Of a stretch of 64,000 nucleotides of DNA, positions 50,105 to 59,602 are shown piece by piece. A model generated the notes under the pieces. The model did no database searches. It was not told the origin of the DNA and saw only the letters and a list, made by a program, of their open reading frames with translations. Origin of the DNA: an uncultured Bacteroidales bacterium (GTDB lineage: Bacteria > Bacteroidota > Bacteroidia > Bacteroidales > Paludibacteraceae). The DNA lies in NCBI GenBank assembly GCA_944321895.1, contig CALUNA010000001.1, positions 248,001 to 312,000 on the forward strand, given 5' to 3'. Position 1 is the stretch's first letter; each line of letters begins with the position of its first letter. The position numbers and the translations under genes were made by a program.

Positions 50105-51307
50105 TCAGGCTTTCCCGTTGCGTTTCTGCACGTTGTAGAAAATCTTCATTTGGTTACCGAGTATTTTCGTGAAGCCTTTCACGTCGTCGGCCGTCCAGGC
50201 TTTGTTCACTTCGCCGTATTCGCCGAAATCGGTTTTCATCAGGTCGAACGGACTTTCCACGCCGACGAGCGTGTAGCAACGCGGGCGTAAGGTGATGATG
50301 ACGGTTCCGGTTACGTTCTCCTGTGAGTGCTCCAAGAAGGCTTCCATGTCACGCATGACAGGTTCCAGATATTGCGCCTCGTGCAGGAACATGCCGTACC
50401 ATGTGCCGATTTGGTCTTTCCAATAGAGTTGCCATTTGGTCAGCGTATGTTTTTCGAGCATTTTGTGCGCGTTGATAATCAGCATGGCGGCGGCAGCCTC
50501 GAATCCGACGCGGCCTTTGATGCCGATGATGGTGTCGCCGATGTGCATGTCGCGGCCTATGCCATAGGCGGAACCGATACGCTCCACTTCGTTGATGGCG
50601 GCTATCTTGTCGGTAAATGTCCGGCCGTTCACGCTGCACAGTTGCCCTTTCTCAAAGCCGAGCGTGAGCTGCTCTTCGCCGTGTTTGGTGATTTGCTTCG
50701 GATAAGCGCTTTCGGGCAAGGTTTGCTCGGAACGGAGCGTTTCCTTGCCGCCGATGCTGGTTCCCCACAGTCCGGCGTTGATGCTGTATTCCATTTTGGT
50801 GAAATCGGCCACGATGCCGTGTTTTTTCAGGTAGTCGATTTCATATTCCCGTGTGAGCACCATGTCGCGGGTCGGCGTCAGGATTTTGATGTCCGGCGCA
50901 AGTATTTCGAATGTCAGGTCGAAACGCACCTGGTCGTTTCCGGCACCGGTGCTGCCGTGCGCCACGTAGTCCGCGCCGATTTGTTTGGCGTAGTTGATAA
51001 TGGCCATGGCCTGGAAAATACGCTCCGAGCTCACGGAAATGGGATAAGTGCCGTTGCGGAGCACATTGCCGTAAACCATGTAGCGGATGCTTTTTTCGTA
51101 ATATTCCTTGGTGATGTCGAGTGCGACGTGCGATGCCACGCCGAGGTCTTTTGCCCGCTGGGCTATGCGTTCCAGTTCCGCTTCGTCAAAGCCGCCCGTG
51201 TTGGCTACGGCCGTATGCACTTCATAACCTTTTTCTTCTGCCAGGTATTTTGCACAGAACGACGTGTCCAACCCGCTGCTGAATGCTAACAAAACTTTCT
51301 CTTTCAT
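50105..51307 (-). CDS. argG: Argininosuccinate synthase
   Basis: Joins citrulline and aspartate using ATP in arginine synthesis, 400 residues. LLAFSSGLDTSFCAKYL is the ATP PP-loop; ADYVAHGSTGAGNDQVRFDLTFEILAPDIKILTPTRD, YSINAGLWGTSIGGKETL and AYGIGRDMHIGDTIIGIKGRVGFEAAAAMLI are conserved. Last gene of argR-GNAT-argG, 12 bases after the GNAT gene, and under likely ArgR control. Confidence 0.96.
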   Translation of the reverse strand: MKEKVLLAFSSGLDTSFCAKYLAEEKGYEVHTAVANTGGFDEAELERIAQRAKDLGVASHVALDITKEYYEKSIRYMVYGNVLRNGTYPISVSSERIFQAMAIINYAKQIGADYVAHGSTGAGNDQVRFDLTFEILAPDIKILTPTRDMVLTREYEIDYLKKHGIVADFTKMEYSINAGLWGTSIGGKETLRSEQTLPESAYPKQITKHGEEQLTLGFEKGQLCSVNGRTFTDKIAAINEVERIGSAYGIGRDMHIGDTIIGIKGRVGFEAAAAMLIINAHKMLEKHTLTKWQLYWKDQIGTWYGMFLHEAQYLEPVMRDMEAFLEHSQENVTGTVIITLRPRCYTLVGVESPFDLMKTDFGEYGEVNKAWTADDVKGFTKILGNQMKIFYNVQKRNGKA

Positions 51308-51319
51308 AATCTTGCTGTT

Positions 51320-51928
51320 TTATTGTTCCGTACTTTCTTCCGGATGGTTTATTTTGAATTTCTCTTTCAGGCGTATTTCGTTTTCGGCGTTGGCCGGATC
51401 GCACGGGTCGTACAACAATCCCGTGCAGAGGCACATTTTCCGTCCCGTGCGGGTCAGGATGTCATAGTTCACGCATGTGTGGCAGCCTTGCCAGAAAGCA
51501 TCGTCGTCCGTCAGGTCGGCGAATGTTACCGGCCTGAATCCGAGGTCGGTGTTCATCTTCATCACTTTCGCGCCGGTGGTGAGGCTGAATATCTTGGATG
51601 TCGGGAAACGCTCGTGGCACAGCTCGACGGCCCGCAACTTTATGCGCGTGGCCAGGCCGAGGTTACGGAACTTGTCGGCCACAATAAGCCCCGAATTGGC
51701 AACGAAGTTCTTGTTGCTCCATGTCTCTATATAGCAGAATCCGGCAAATTCGGTTCCGCACAGCGCGATAATGGCTTTGCCCTCGCGCATTTTCTGTTCT
51801 ACGTAGGCCGGATTCCGGCGTGCGATTCCGGTTCCCCTTATTTTTGCGGCATTCTCGATGGTCGTAAGAATTTCGGGTACGTATGGCAAGTGTTCCTCGC
51901 CTGCTACAATTACATCGATTTTTTCCAT
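51320..51928 (-). CDS. GNAT acetyl/acyltransferase in the arginine operon
   Basis: Acyltransferase of 202 residues. GNAT fold: AIIALCGTEFAGFCYIETWSNKNFVANSGLIVADKFRNLGLATRIKLRAVELC, where the acyl-CoA loop is FRNLGLAT; then FSLTTGAKVMKMNTDLGFRPVTFADLTDDDAFW. A conserved C-terminal Cys-rich tail (GCHTCVNYDILTRTGRKMCLCTGLLYDP) is unusual for a GNAT. Position between argR and argG makes an acyl-glutamate synthase role (ArgA-like step) a reasonable inference; Bacteroidota relatives use N-succinyl intermediates, so the acyl group is uncertain. Confidence 0.82.
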   Translation of the reverse strand: MEKIDVIVAGEEHLPYVPEILTTIENAAKIRGTGIARRNPAYVEQKMREGKAIIALCGTEFAGFCYIETWSNKNFVANSGLIVADKFRNLGLATRIKLRAVELCHERFPTSKIFSLTTGAKVMKMNTDLGFRPVTFADLTDDDAFWQGCHTCVNYDILTRTGRKMCLCTGLLYDPCDPANAENEIRLKEKFKINHPEESTEQ

Positions 51929-51958
51929 TTGTTTTCCAGCAAATCTGCTTTTATAATG

Positions 51959-52420
51959 TTACCAGAGCCCTTTCAGGAAGGCTTGGATGGTTTCTCTTGA
52001 AAATTGTTCGTGCGGGATGACCAGTATCGTGTCGTCGCCGGCTATGGTTCCGAGTATGTATTCTTCGCCGCGCAGGTCTATGTCGTATGCCACGGCGCTT
52101 GCATATCCGGGCCGTGTTTTCACGACGGCGAACTGTCCGGAAAAGCCGATTTCGAGCACGGCCCCGCGTGCCACTTCGTTGCTTATGCCGGTTACTTTTT
52201 CATTGGCCGGCGGCAGGCTGTTGGGCAATACGTATTTGTATGTGCCGTCCGGCAGGGCGGTCTTGACAACTTTCAGCACTTTCAGGTCGCGCGACAGAGT
52301 GGCCTGCGTGACGCTGATGCCTTCGGCTTTCAGGGCTTGCTGCAAGGCGTCCTGACTGTTGATTATCTGGGCGTTCAGAATGGAACTGATGACCTTTAAT
52401 CTGTTTTGTCTGATATTCAC
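51959..52420 (-). CDS. argR: Arginine repressor
   Basis: Hexameric arginine-responsive regulator of about 153 residues. Winged helix with NRLKVISSILNAQIINSQDALQQALKAEGISVTQATLSRDLKVL (HTH with SRDL), and a C-terminal ligand and oligomerisation domain with GTIAGDDTILVIPHE. The start is GTG at 52420; the open frame extends to 52477 across the promoter and is rejected. First gene of argR-GNAT-argG, consistent with autoregulation. Confidence 0.93.
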   Translation of the reverse strand: MNIRQNRLKVISSILNAQIINSQDALQQALKAEGISVTQATLSRDLKVLKVVKTALPDGTYKYVLPNSLPPANEKVTGISNEVARGAVLEIGFSGQFAVVKTRPGYASAVAYDIDLRGEEYILGTIAGDDTILVIPHEQFSRETIQAFLKGLW

Positions 52421-52447
52421 GGTTGGTATAATTATTAATTTCGGGCA

Positions 52448-52478
52448 CAAAATTACGTATATTTTTTGTATAAACAAA
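52448..52478 (-). promoter_or_regulatory. Promoter for argR-GNAT-argG
   Basis: On the minus strand TTTG (complement of 52475-52478), 19 bases, TAATTTTG (complement of 52448-52455). The AT-rich flank could hold ARG-box-like palindromes, but none was matched with confidence. Confidence 0.7.
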
Positions 52479-52516
52479 AATAGAGGCGATAATTCTTTGT
52501 ATTTTATGCAAAAAAA

Positions 52517-54928
52517 TTACATGCTGAGGCGGAGTTGGAATTTGACGCCCCACAACATTGCGCCCGGCCTGTTGCGTTCGGTGAGTCGCCAGACGGATTG
52601 CACGTTCAGCACGCGCAGGATGTTGCCTATGCCGGCGCCGATTTCCACGTAAGGTTCGGAAAATGTTCCCGTGCCTTCGGGCAGGGGCAGGAGCGTGGCA
52701 TGGCTGTCGCGCAGGCCGCCGTAGGCAGCGTGGAGGCTGATCAGTTCCCGCAGGTTGAGCCATTTGATGCCGGGAATCTGGTTGAACAGGATGCCGCCCA
52801 AGTTCCAGTCGGCGTGCAGCAGGACGTATTTGTCCGCCACGAACTCGCCGTTGTCCATAAGCGAGAATTTGTAGCTGTCATAGCCCCAGCTTTCGTTGCC
52901 GTGCATGGTTTGCAGCAACGGATAGGGTAAACTGCCGAAAATATAGCCGGCTTGTATGAGGTAATTTATCGTGCCGAACATGCCGGCGGAGATTTTCTGG
53001 CGCAGCATCAGGTTTATTTTTGCATAATTGCCGGATGTTTGTGTCTCGTCGATGCGGAAATTGCCTCCCTCAATGGCTGCGTGGAGAACCGGCAGGTTGT
53101 TGTACAGGTAACGCCGTGTGAAAAAAGAATCGATGGTGCGTTCGTCCCACGACCAGCGGCCAGTCAGCGCAATGCTGTTGTAGCGGAATGTCGGTGCGGT
53201 GTAGAATGTGCCGACGGGCGTCCCGTAGTTTTGCCGGCCGCTGCGGATGTCCAGCCGTGTTTCAAAATTGTCAGTCCACTCATCATGAAACCGCAGGTTT
53301 GCTTCCTGCTGTCGCGCCATGTTGTATTGCGGGCTGAACACCAGCAATGCGCTTGCCAGGTCCATGTAGCCGCGTCCGATGCTGTTTTCGCGCAGGAAGA
53401 GGTCGAAGTTGTTGTATTCGGAGCGTACATAGTCGTTTGTGTAGCTTAGTCCAATGATATGCCGTTTTGTGCCGGGCAACCGGAATTGCGCTTGCCCCAT
53501 ATATTTCCAGGCCTTGTCGTGGAAACCGTAGCCGGCATAGCCTTCAATGCAAATGTTTTTCATCAGTTTTTCCGAGGTGCGCAAGGGCAGTCCGATCCGC
53601 CATCCTTCCACGGTATTGTAGTCCAGCACGCGGACGAGTTTCCCGATGTCTATGTAGCCGGCCGGGGCATAGCCGGTAAAAAGCGTTTGCGCCGTCCATC
53701 TGGCCGCTTTCATCAGCCGTGTGTTGTTCAGGCTGTCCAATGCCGCCGAAACGATTTCTGCATCTGGAACGGATGTCGTGATTGCCGTTTGGCTTCCGTC
53801 TGTTTGCGTTGAGCGGACCGCATACAGTGTCGGGAAATGGCGTATGCTGTCTATGGAAACGGCAAAGTCGAGCAGGGTGGTTGTTTGTTCGTTTGTTTTC
53901 GGATACGGCGGTTTGTCGGAAAAGTCCTGCCGGATTTGCAGGTCGGCTACAAAGTTGATGGCAGCTTTCGACGGCAGCGTTGCGGTGATGTGTTGCAGGG
54001 CATAGCTGGCCGAATCGATGTGCATTTCTCCCTGGAACGCCAGGTTCTTGATGTTTTTACTCTTGAATCGGATAACGTATTGTTTTCCGGTTGCCGTTTG
54101 CAGGCTGTCCGTAAGGTAGAAATTGTAGTAGGCGTTGCCGCTCGATGCCAGCGGGCTGATAAAGTTGCGGCCGAACAGGCTGATGGTATTCTGGTAGAAA
54201 TCCACATTTTGTTCCATACTGCTCTGGAGCCATTCCGTGTCGGTGCCCGATCCGGAAAAGACCGTGTTTTGTTCCCGTTCCGTGCCGTACAATTCTTTTT
54301 TGTTTCCGTTCAGCAGGTAGTTTTTCCGGGTCAGGTAAAGCGGCAGCAACAGGCTGGAATCTTCGCTGACGATGATGCCTTTTTGCAGGCTTTTCCACAT
54401 TTGCCGTTGCAGGTTCCGGCTGTCAATGTTGCTTACGAACAGCTGGAAACTTTCCGAGCTCGGTGCCGTATAATCTTCGTACATCAAGGCGTTGTTCTGC
54501 ATGCGGTGTGCCCGCACTTGTTCCATAAGCGGCAGGGCCGGGTTGCTGCCCGGCAGGATGAAGACATCCTGAAGCAGCGTGTTTTCCTCGGTCAGTTCCA
54601 CTTGCACGCCTGCATATTGTCCGATTTTGACCTTGAAACGCTGGCTTTTGTAGCCGATGGCCGAAACGACAAGTATTTCGCTGTGTTTCTGGTCGGTGCG
54701 CAGCATGAACAGTCCTTCCTGATTCGATGTCGTACCTATCTGCGTATTTTTGAAATAGATATTGGCGTTTTCGATGGGTTGGTGTGTCTGCGCATCGAAA
54801 ATATCACCGACGATAATGGTTTCCGGTGCGGAAATCAAACGCAAAATGCACCCGAACAGGAGGAACAGCAACATGCCGGTGCGTTTCCGGCTTGCAGTTA
54901 GAATGCTATGTCGTGTGCCGGTTTTCAT
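52517..54928 (-). CDS. DUF5686 family protein with CarboxypepD_reg-like domain
   Basis: Outer-membrane protein of 803 residues. Signal anchor, then a carboxypeptidase-regulatory-like beta domain (IIVGDIFDAQTHQPIENANIYFKNTQIGTTSNQEGLFMLR), the linker LTEENTLLQDVFILPGSNPALPLMEQVRAHR and a long DUF5686 barrel part ending LLWGVKFQLRLSM. The N-domain is typical of TonB-linked proteins, but no TonB plug is seen. Role unknown. Its start overlaps the xerD stop by 4 bases. Confidence 0.85.
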   Translation of the reverse strand: MKTGTRHSILTASRKRTGMLLFLLFGCILRLISAPETIIVGDIFDAQTHQPIENANIYFKNTQIGTTSNQEGLFMLRTDQKHSEILVVSAIGYKSQRFKVKIGQYAGVQVELTEENTLLQDVFILPGSNPALPLMEQVRAHRMQNNALMYEDYTAPSSESFQLFVSNIDSRNLQRQMWKSLQKGIIVSEDSSLLLPLYLTRKNYLLNGNKKELYGTEREQNTVFSGSGTDTEWLQSSMEQNVDFYQNTISLFGRNFISPLASSGNAYYNFYLTDSLQTATGKQYVIRFKSKNIKNLAFQGEMHIDSASYALQHITATLPSKAAINFVADLQIRQDFSDKPPYPKTNEQTTTLLDFAVSIDSIRHFPTLYAVRSTQTDGSQTAITTSVPDAEIVSAALDSLNNTRLMKAARWTAQTLFTGYAPAGYIDIGKLVRVLDYNTVEGWRIGLPLRTSEKLMKNICIEGYAGYGFHDKAWKYMGQAQFRLPGTKRHIIGLSYTNDYVRSEYNNFDLFLRENSIGRGYMDLASALLVFSPQYNMARQQEANLRFHDEWTDNFETRLDIRSGRQNYGTPVGTFYTAPTFRYNSIALTGRWSWDERTIDSFFTRRYLYNNLPVLHAAIEGGNFRIDETQTSGNYAKINLMLRQKISAGMFGTINYLIQAGYIFGSLPYPLLQTMHGNESWGYDSYKFSLMDNGEFVADKYVLLHADWNLGGILFNQIPGIKWLNLRELISLHAAYGGLRDSHATLLPLPEGTGTFSEPYVEIGAGIGNILRVLNVQSVWRLTERNRPGAMLWGVKFQLRLSM

Positions 54929-55815
54929 GGTTGTTTGCGGTTCATGGGGTGGTATTTCATGATTTCGTCGCGCAGGAAATGGACATCGATATGTGTGTAT
55001 ATTTCCGTGGTGGTGATGCTTTCGTGTCCCAACAGTTGTTGTATGACGCGTAAGTTTGCGCCGTTTTGCAGCAGGTGTGTCGCGAAACTGTGCCGCAACG
55101 TGTGCGGGCTTACGTTTTTGTGGATGCCGGCTGCTGCTGCCAGTTGTTTGATGATGGTGAATATCATGGCCCGCGTCAGTTTGGCTCCGCGTCGGTTCAG
55201 GAAGGCATAGTCTTCATTTCCGTGTTTGATATCCAGCTTGTTGCGGTCAATCAGCCACAGTTTGAATTGTTTTTCCGATTCCGCCGAGATAGGCACCAGG
55301 CGTTGCTTGCTGCCTTTGCCTTCTACGAGCATGTAGCCTTCTTTCAGATACATGTTGCTGATTTTCAGCGATGTCAGTTCCGAAACGCGCAGGCCGGAGC
55401 CGTACAGCATTTCCACTATGGTGCGGTTGCGCTGTCCTTCGGGCTTGCTCAGGTCGATGGCGGCAATCATGGAGTCTATTTCCTTGACGGTGAGCACATC
55501 AGGCAAGTGTTGTCCCAGTTTGGGCGCATCAATCAGTTCGGTCGGGTCGTATTCGATGCGGTTTGTGTAGATGAGAAACCGGTAAAAGGATTTGATGCCG
55601 GAAAGAATCCGTGCCTGTGAACGCGGATTGTCCGTTTCCTTGCCTATTTGGTAGATGAATTCCTGCAAATCATCAAAACCGGCTTGTTCAAGCGTGATGT
55701 GGCGTTTTTCCAGAAACGCTTGCAGCTTGGCCAGGTCCTGTTCGTATGCGGTAACCGAGTTGGGCGAAAGCGATTTCTCCAACAGCAAGTAACTATGGTA
55801 TTCGGCCGGAATCAC
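54925..55815 (-). CDS. xerD: Site-specific tyrosine recombinase XerD
   Basis: Resolves chromosome dimers at dif with XerC, 296 residues. N-terminal core-binding SAM-like domain (to ~100) and catalytic domain with Arg143 (GSGLRVSELTSL), Lys in GKGSKQR, His238/Arg241 (HTLRHSFATHLL), His264 (LLGHESITTTEIYTH) and nucleophile Tyr273. It is a standard chromosomal Xer length, not an integron integrase. Between the 377-residue lipoprotein gene and the DUF5686 gene. Confidence 0.93.
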   Translation of the reverse strand: MIPAEYHSYLLLEKSLSPNSVTAYEQDLAKLQAFLEKRHITLEQAGFDDLQEFIYQIGKETDNPRSQARILSGIKSFYRFLIYTNRIEYDPTELIDAPKLGQHLPDVLTVKEIDSMIAAIDLSKPEGQRNRTIVEMLYGSGLRVSELTSLKISNMYLKEGYMLVEGKGSKQRLVPISAESEKQFKLWLIDRNKLDIKHGNEDYAFLNRRGAKLTRAMIFTIIKQLAAAAGIHKNVSPHTLRHSFATHLLQNGANLRVIQQLLGHESITTTEIYTHIDVHFLRDEIMKYHPMNRKQP

Positions 55816-55824
55816 GTTGGCGAA

Positions 55825-56958
55825 TTATTGTTCGATTCTGTTTCCGTACATCATCCGGTTTCGTTTGCCGGGAGTTGCGGTTCTTTTTCCGGGTGTCTGC
55901 CTGGATATTGTGGCCCGCGATTTCTGCACCGGTATTTTTACATGGATGTCACCGTTGTAGATTGCATGGATAGTACTGCCAAAATAGGAAACAGCGTTCA
56001 GTTCCAGCATGTAGTTGCCGGCTGTACGGCTTACGTCGAGCGTGCCGGAAATCAGGTAATAGGCATTGCTGTATGTGTTGCCCTCTTTATAAATGCCGAT
56101 GAATGAAGGCAAGTCGTAGTTTTCGTCGGCCACATAGCCTCCGCTGGCTGTGACGGTATATGCCTGGTGCGTTGTGTTGACCTCATATCTTCCGACGGGA
56201 ATGGAATCGCCGGTCAATGGCGGGCAGTTGAGTTCCAGATAGGCAAAAACATCATCGTTTCCCATATATAAATCCATATTGGCGGTGTTGTTTCCGTAAT
56301 AGTCGCCGTAACAGATGGCCGTATCGGCATGAGTAAAGGTCCAGTCTTGTGTGGTGGCCGGTTGCGGTTCAAAGGAGTAGTCGTTGCTGCCGCTGGCATC
56401 GTATTTATCCGGCATACCGCGGAACTGGGGTGTGATGATTGTTCCGTCTTCCTTTTGCAGCGTAAAGTCAATGATGGTGGAATCGCCTTTTTCGGAGACG
56501 GTGAATGTGCCTGCAGTAATGATTTCATAGCTGATGGTTGTGCCTTTTACGGTGGTCAGGTAGGCTCCGTAAGGGTAATTTTGTGTGGTCCATATTCCTG
56601 GCGTGAACGTGAAGGGTGCGCCGCTGATGGAGTCCATCGCGTATGTTCCTGGCGCAAGGGTAATGTGGGTCGTATCGACGAAAATATTTTCGATATACAG
56701 GTTATAGCCTGCACCTACGTATTCCTGGCTTTCGTTGTTGTAGCTGAGTCGCTCCGAATAGAGGTCAAGAGCCAGCACGTTGCTTCCGGCCAGTTCATCG
56801 TCGCCCCATATTTCACCGGCGTTTCCCCAATAATAACTGGCGCCTTTGGTCAGCAGGAAACTTTTCTCGGTTGTTGTTGTATCCGGTTCGTTTTGCTTGC
56901 ATGCCGTTGTACCGAGAATGATTGCAAGAAGGACAAATGCGTGTTTGTATGTTTTCAT
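55825..56958 (-). CDS. Lipoprotein with duplicated beta domain
   Basis: Lipoprotein of 377 residues (lipobox TTAC, Cys20). Two related halves: LDLYSERLSYNNESQEYVG...LAPGTYAMDSI and MDLYMGNDDVFAYLELNCP...IPVGRYEVNTT, each followed by beta strands and a final ISGTLDVSRTAGNYMLEL-type strand. The tail is very basic (RATISRQTPGKRTATPGKRNRMM). No known family was recognised with certainty. Starts 4 bases after the LolC/E-type permease stop; xerD starts 9 bases past its own stop. Confidence 0.75.
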   Translation of the reverse strand: MKTYKHAFVLLAIILGTTACKQNEPDTTTTEKSFLLTKGASYYWGNAGEIWGDDELAGSNVLALDLYSERLSYNNESQEYVGAGYNLYIENIFVDTTHITLAPGTYAMDSISGAPFTFTPGIWTTQNYPYGAYLTTVKGTTISYEIITAGTFTVSEKGDSTIIDFTLQKEDGTIITPQFRGMPDKYDASGSNDYSFEPQPATTQDWTFTHADTAICYGDYYGNNTANMDLYMGNDDVFAYLELNCPPLTGDSIPVGRYEVNTTHQAYTVTASGGYVADENYDLPSFIGIYKEGNTYSNAYYLISGTLDVSRTAGNYMLELNAVSYFGSTIHAIYNGDIHVKIPVQKSRATISRQTPGKRTATPGKRNRMMYGNRIEQ

Positions 56959-56962
56959 TATT

Positions 56963-58186
56963 TTAATTGTTTTGTTTGTTTTTCTGGATATATCTTGTCG
57001 GATACCATGCAGCCAGGAATCCGAGCAACAGCACGGTGCACAGAATCAGAAGGACATCGCCGGCCTGCACCTGCACGGGATAGGCCTCAATGACATAATT
57101 GCTTCCCAGACGCAGGAAACCGAACGTTTGTTGCAGCAGGCACAATATGACACCGGCCACAATGCCGATAACGGCACCGCAGCCTGAAATCAGCCAGCCT
57201 TCCAGCAGGAAAATGTTTTTTATCAGTGTGTGGTCGGCTCCAAGGTCGCGCAATATCTCGATATCTTTCTGTTTGTCGATGATGAGCATTGACAGTGATC
57301 CGATGATATTGAACACGGCGATAAGCAGGATAAAGGCCAGGATCAGGAATGTCATCCATTTTTCCACTTTCATGATACGGAAAAAGTCTTCCTGCTGTTC
57401 GTAGCGGTCGTATACGTTGTAGTTCCCGCCAAGAATTTCACGCAGTTCCTTTTGGGTTCTGGTTATGTCGGCCGGATTTTTCAGTTTCAGTTCCACGGCC
57501 GTGACCTGGTCCGGTTCATAATCGAACAAGGCGCGGGCAAGTCCGAGCGACACGAGCATGTATTCATCGTCGTACTGGATTTGCTGCACGGAAAACAGGC
57601 CGGCGATAAACAGGCTGGACTCGTTGAAACTCCTTTCCGGCCGCAACAGGCTGATTTGTCCGCTGCGCTTGGGGGCGTATATTTTCACCGGGTCGATGAA
57701 GAATGCGTTCAGGCCAAGCTTATGCGCCAGTCCGACGCCCGCCACGCAACGCTCAAATGCGCCGTCGTACACTGTGAATTTGCCGCTGGTGATGATGGAA
57801 TCTATTTGTGTGAGTTGTGTGAAAACGGAATCCACACCTTTAATCGTGGCAGGCACTTGCTTGTCCGTAAAACGGACCAGGGCATTTTCTTCAATGGTTT
57901 CGGAAAAGCAGGCCACGTTCGGGTGGTTTTTGATTTTCCCGAACACTTCCGTGCCGGTGCGGAAGCTTTTGCCTTCGACGGCTGTTATTTTCAGGTCGGG
58001 GTCGAAAGCGGAAAACATCTGCTCGACCAGCGCGTTGAAGCCGTTCAGGACAGACAGCACGCACACCAAGGCGGCGGCACCGACACAGACACCCGCGGCG
58101 GATATGCCCGACACGATGTTTATGGCGTTGTGTGATTTTTTGCTGAACAGATAGCGCCACGCTATGAAAAATGCCAGTCTTTTCAT
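56963..58186 (-). CDS. LolC/LolE-type ABC transporter permease
   Basis: FtsX/MacB-like permease of 407 residues likely releasing lipoproteins from the inner membrane for delivery to the outer membrane. One N-terminal TM (NIVSGISAAGVCVGAAALVCVLSVLNGF), a periplasmic domain (~50-265), then three TM helices (MTFLILAFILLIAVFNIIGSLSMLIID, LISGCGAVIGIVAGVILCLLQ, VLLILCTVLLLGFLAAWYP). KDIEILRDLGADHTLIKNIFLLEGWLIS is the FtsX signature. ATPase partner not in the window. Overlaps the aminotransferase by 4 bases. Confidence 0.9.
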   Translation of the reverse strand: MKRLAFFIAWRYLFSKKSHNAINIVSGISAAGVCVGAAALVCVLSVLNGFNALVEQMFSAFDPDLKITAVEGKSFRTGTEVFGKIKNHPNVACFSETIEENALVRFTDKQVPATIKGVDSVFTQLTQIDSIITSGKFTVYDGAFERCVAGVGLAHKLGLNAFFIDPVKIYAPKRSGQISLLRPERSFNESSLFIAGLFSVQQIQYDDEYMLVSLGLARALFDYEPDQVTAVELKLKNPADITRTQKELREILGGNYNVYDRYEQQEDFFRIMKVEKWMTFLILAFILLIAVFNIIGSLSMLIIDKQKDIEILRDLGADHTLIKNIFLLEGWLISGCGAVIGIVAGVILCLLQQTFGFLRLGSNYVIEAYPVQVQAGDVLLILCTVLLLGFLAAWYPTRYIQKNKQNN

Positions 58187-59313
58187 TTCAGATATTCCGC
58201 TAACCGGTCCATGCCGGTTTTTATATTTTCCAATGAGTTTGCATACGAGAAACGCACGAATCCTTCGCCGTTTGTGCCGAAATCCACACCGGGTGTGATA
58301 CCTACATGCGCTTTTTCCAGCACATCGAAAGCAAACCGGTACGAGTCGTTCGTGAAACGGCGTGCATCGGCAAACACGTAGAATGCGCCTTGTGGTTCGG
58401 TGTGTATCGTGAAGCCCAATTCTTTCAGCCGTCCGACCAGGTAGCGGCGGCGTTCGTCATAGATGGCACGCATGCGTTGCACATCGGCGTCCGCATGCCT
58501 GATGGCACTGATGCCGGCACGTTGTGCTGTGCTTGGTGCACAAATGAACAGGTTCTGCTGCAGTTTTTGCAGGTCGCGGACATGTTTTTCCGGTGCAATC
58601 AGGTAGCCCAGACGCAGGCCGGTCATGGCAAAACGTTTGGAAAAGCCGTTGATGACAAACGTGTTGTCCGTGAATTCGAGCATGGAATGTGCCTTGCCTT
58701 CATAGACGAGGCCGTGGTAAATTTCGTCTGAAATGATGGGTATGTCCAATCCGGCCAGTTCCTGCATGGTCTGGCTGCTGAGCAGCGTGCCGGTCGGGTT
58801 CATGGGCGAGTTGATGAAGATGGCGCGTGTCTTGTCGCTGATTTTCTTTCGGATTTCTTCGGCGCGGAACTGAAACCCATCTTCCGCCCGCAGCATGACA
58901 TCCACAGGTTTGGCATTGCAGGCCAGCACAAAGTTGCGGTAGCACGGATAGCCCGGGTTGGACAGGATGACTTCGCTGCCGGCTTCGCACAGCAACAGCA
59001 ACGCCATCAGAATAGCCGGCGACGAGCCGGAGGTGACGACAATCTGCCCGGGTGATATGCCGACGCCATATTCCTGCCGGTAAAGTCCGGCTATGGCTTC
59101 GCGCAGTTCAATGTCGCCCAGGGAGTGCGTGTAGTGTGTCCGGTTTTGCAGGTAGGCTTCGCGGGCAGCTTCACTGACACATGCCGGAAGTGTAAAGTCG
59201 GGTTCACCGACTTCCAGATGTATAATGTCTATGCCCTGCCGGGCGAGTTCTTGTGCCCTTTCCAGCACATCCATCACAATGAAAGATGTCATCTGTTTTA
59301 CCAATGGGTTCAT
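58183..59313 (-). CDS. PLP-dependent aminotransferase (class I/II, AspC-like)
   Basis: Cytosolic transaminase of 376 residues, likely aspartate or aromatic. Substrate-binding EVGEPDFTLP, VTSGSSPAILMAL, NPGYPCYRNFV, the PLP-Lys region in VINGFSKRFAMTGLRLGYLIAP (Schiff-base Lys in SKRFAMTG), SDEIYHGLVYEG (PLP ring Asp/Tyr). The open frame extends to 59619, but the ATG at 59313 (MNPLVKQM) overlaps the small membrane gene by 4 bases and is chosen. Substrate not certain. Confidence 0.9.
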   Translation of the reverse strand: MNPLVKQMTSFIVMDVLERAQELARQGIDIIHLEVGEPDFTLPACVSEAAREAYLQNRTHYTHSLGDIELREAIAGLYRQEYGVGISPGQIVVTSGSSPAILMALLLLCEAGSEVILSNPGYPCYRNFVLACNAKPVDVMLRAEDGFQFRAEEIRKKISDKTRAIFINSPMNPTGTLLSSQTMQELAGLDIPIISDEIYHGLVYEGKAHSMLEFTDNTFVINGFSKRFAMTGLRLGYLIAPEKHVRDLQKLQQNLFICAPSTAQRAGISAIRHADADVQRMRAIYDERRRYLVGRLKELGFTIHTEPQGAFYVFADARRFTNDSYRFAFDVLEKAHVGITPGVDFGTNGEGFVRFSYANSLENIKTGMDRLAEYLK

Positions 59314-59594
59314 GTTGTCGTTTTTTGTGGTCCGGAATGGCCGGGTTTGCTGTTTCTTTTGCGTTCGTAGAAATATGCGATGGTGAAAGTCGGGATGATA
59401 TCGGTAAATGGCAGTGTCTCTTCCAGCAGGTTGACAAACGCGCCGACCTGTCCGGTTTTTCCGCCAAAGGTCATGTAGAAAATGATGGCGGAAACGGGTC
59501 CCCATACAATGTCGGTCCATTCCCCGAAAGCTGGCAACAAGTAGCTCGCCAGCCCTATGACATCCATCAATATGCAAAACCAGAGTTTTTTCAC
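59310..59594 (-). CDS. Small membrane protein of unknown function
   Basis: Protein of about 94 residues with two or three hydrophobic segments (LWFCILMDVIGLASYLLPAF, VWGPVSAIIFYMTFG, PFTDIIPTFTIAYFY) and a basic C-terminus. The GTG at 59594 starts just past the beta-barrel stop; a longer in-frame ATG at 59633 overlaps that gene. Common as a small hypothetical gene next to aminotransferases in the phylum. No function inferred. Confidence 0.7.
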   Translation of the reverse strand: MKKLWFCILMDVIGLASYLLPAFGEWTDIVWGPVSAIIFYMTFGGKTGQVGAFVNLLEETLPFTDIIPTFTIAYFYERKRNSKPGHSGPQKTTT

Positions 59595-59602
59595 TGTCGT
59601 GT

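Noticed and set aside
54925..55815. xerD as a phage or integron integrase marking a mobile element
   Set aside because: Length and motifs fit chromosomal XerD, and the gene lies within a housekeeping operon without att sites or phage genes.
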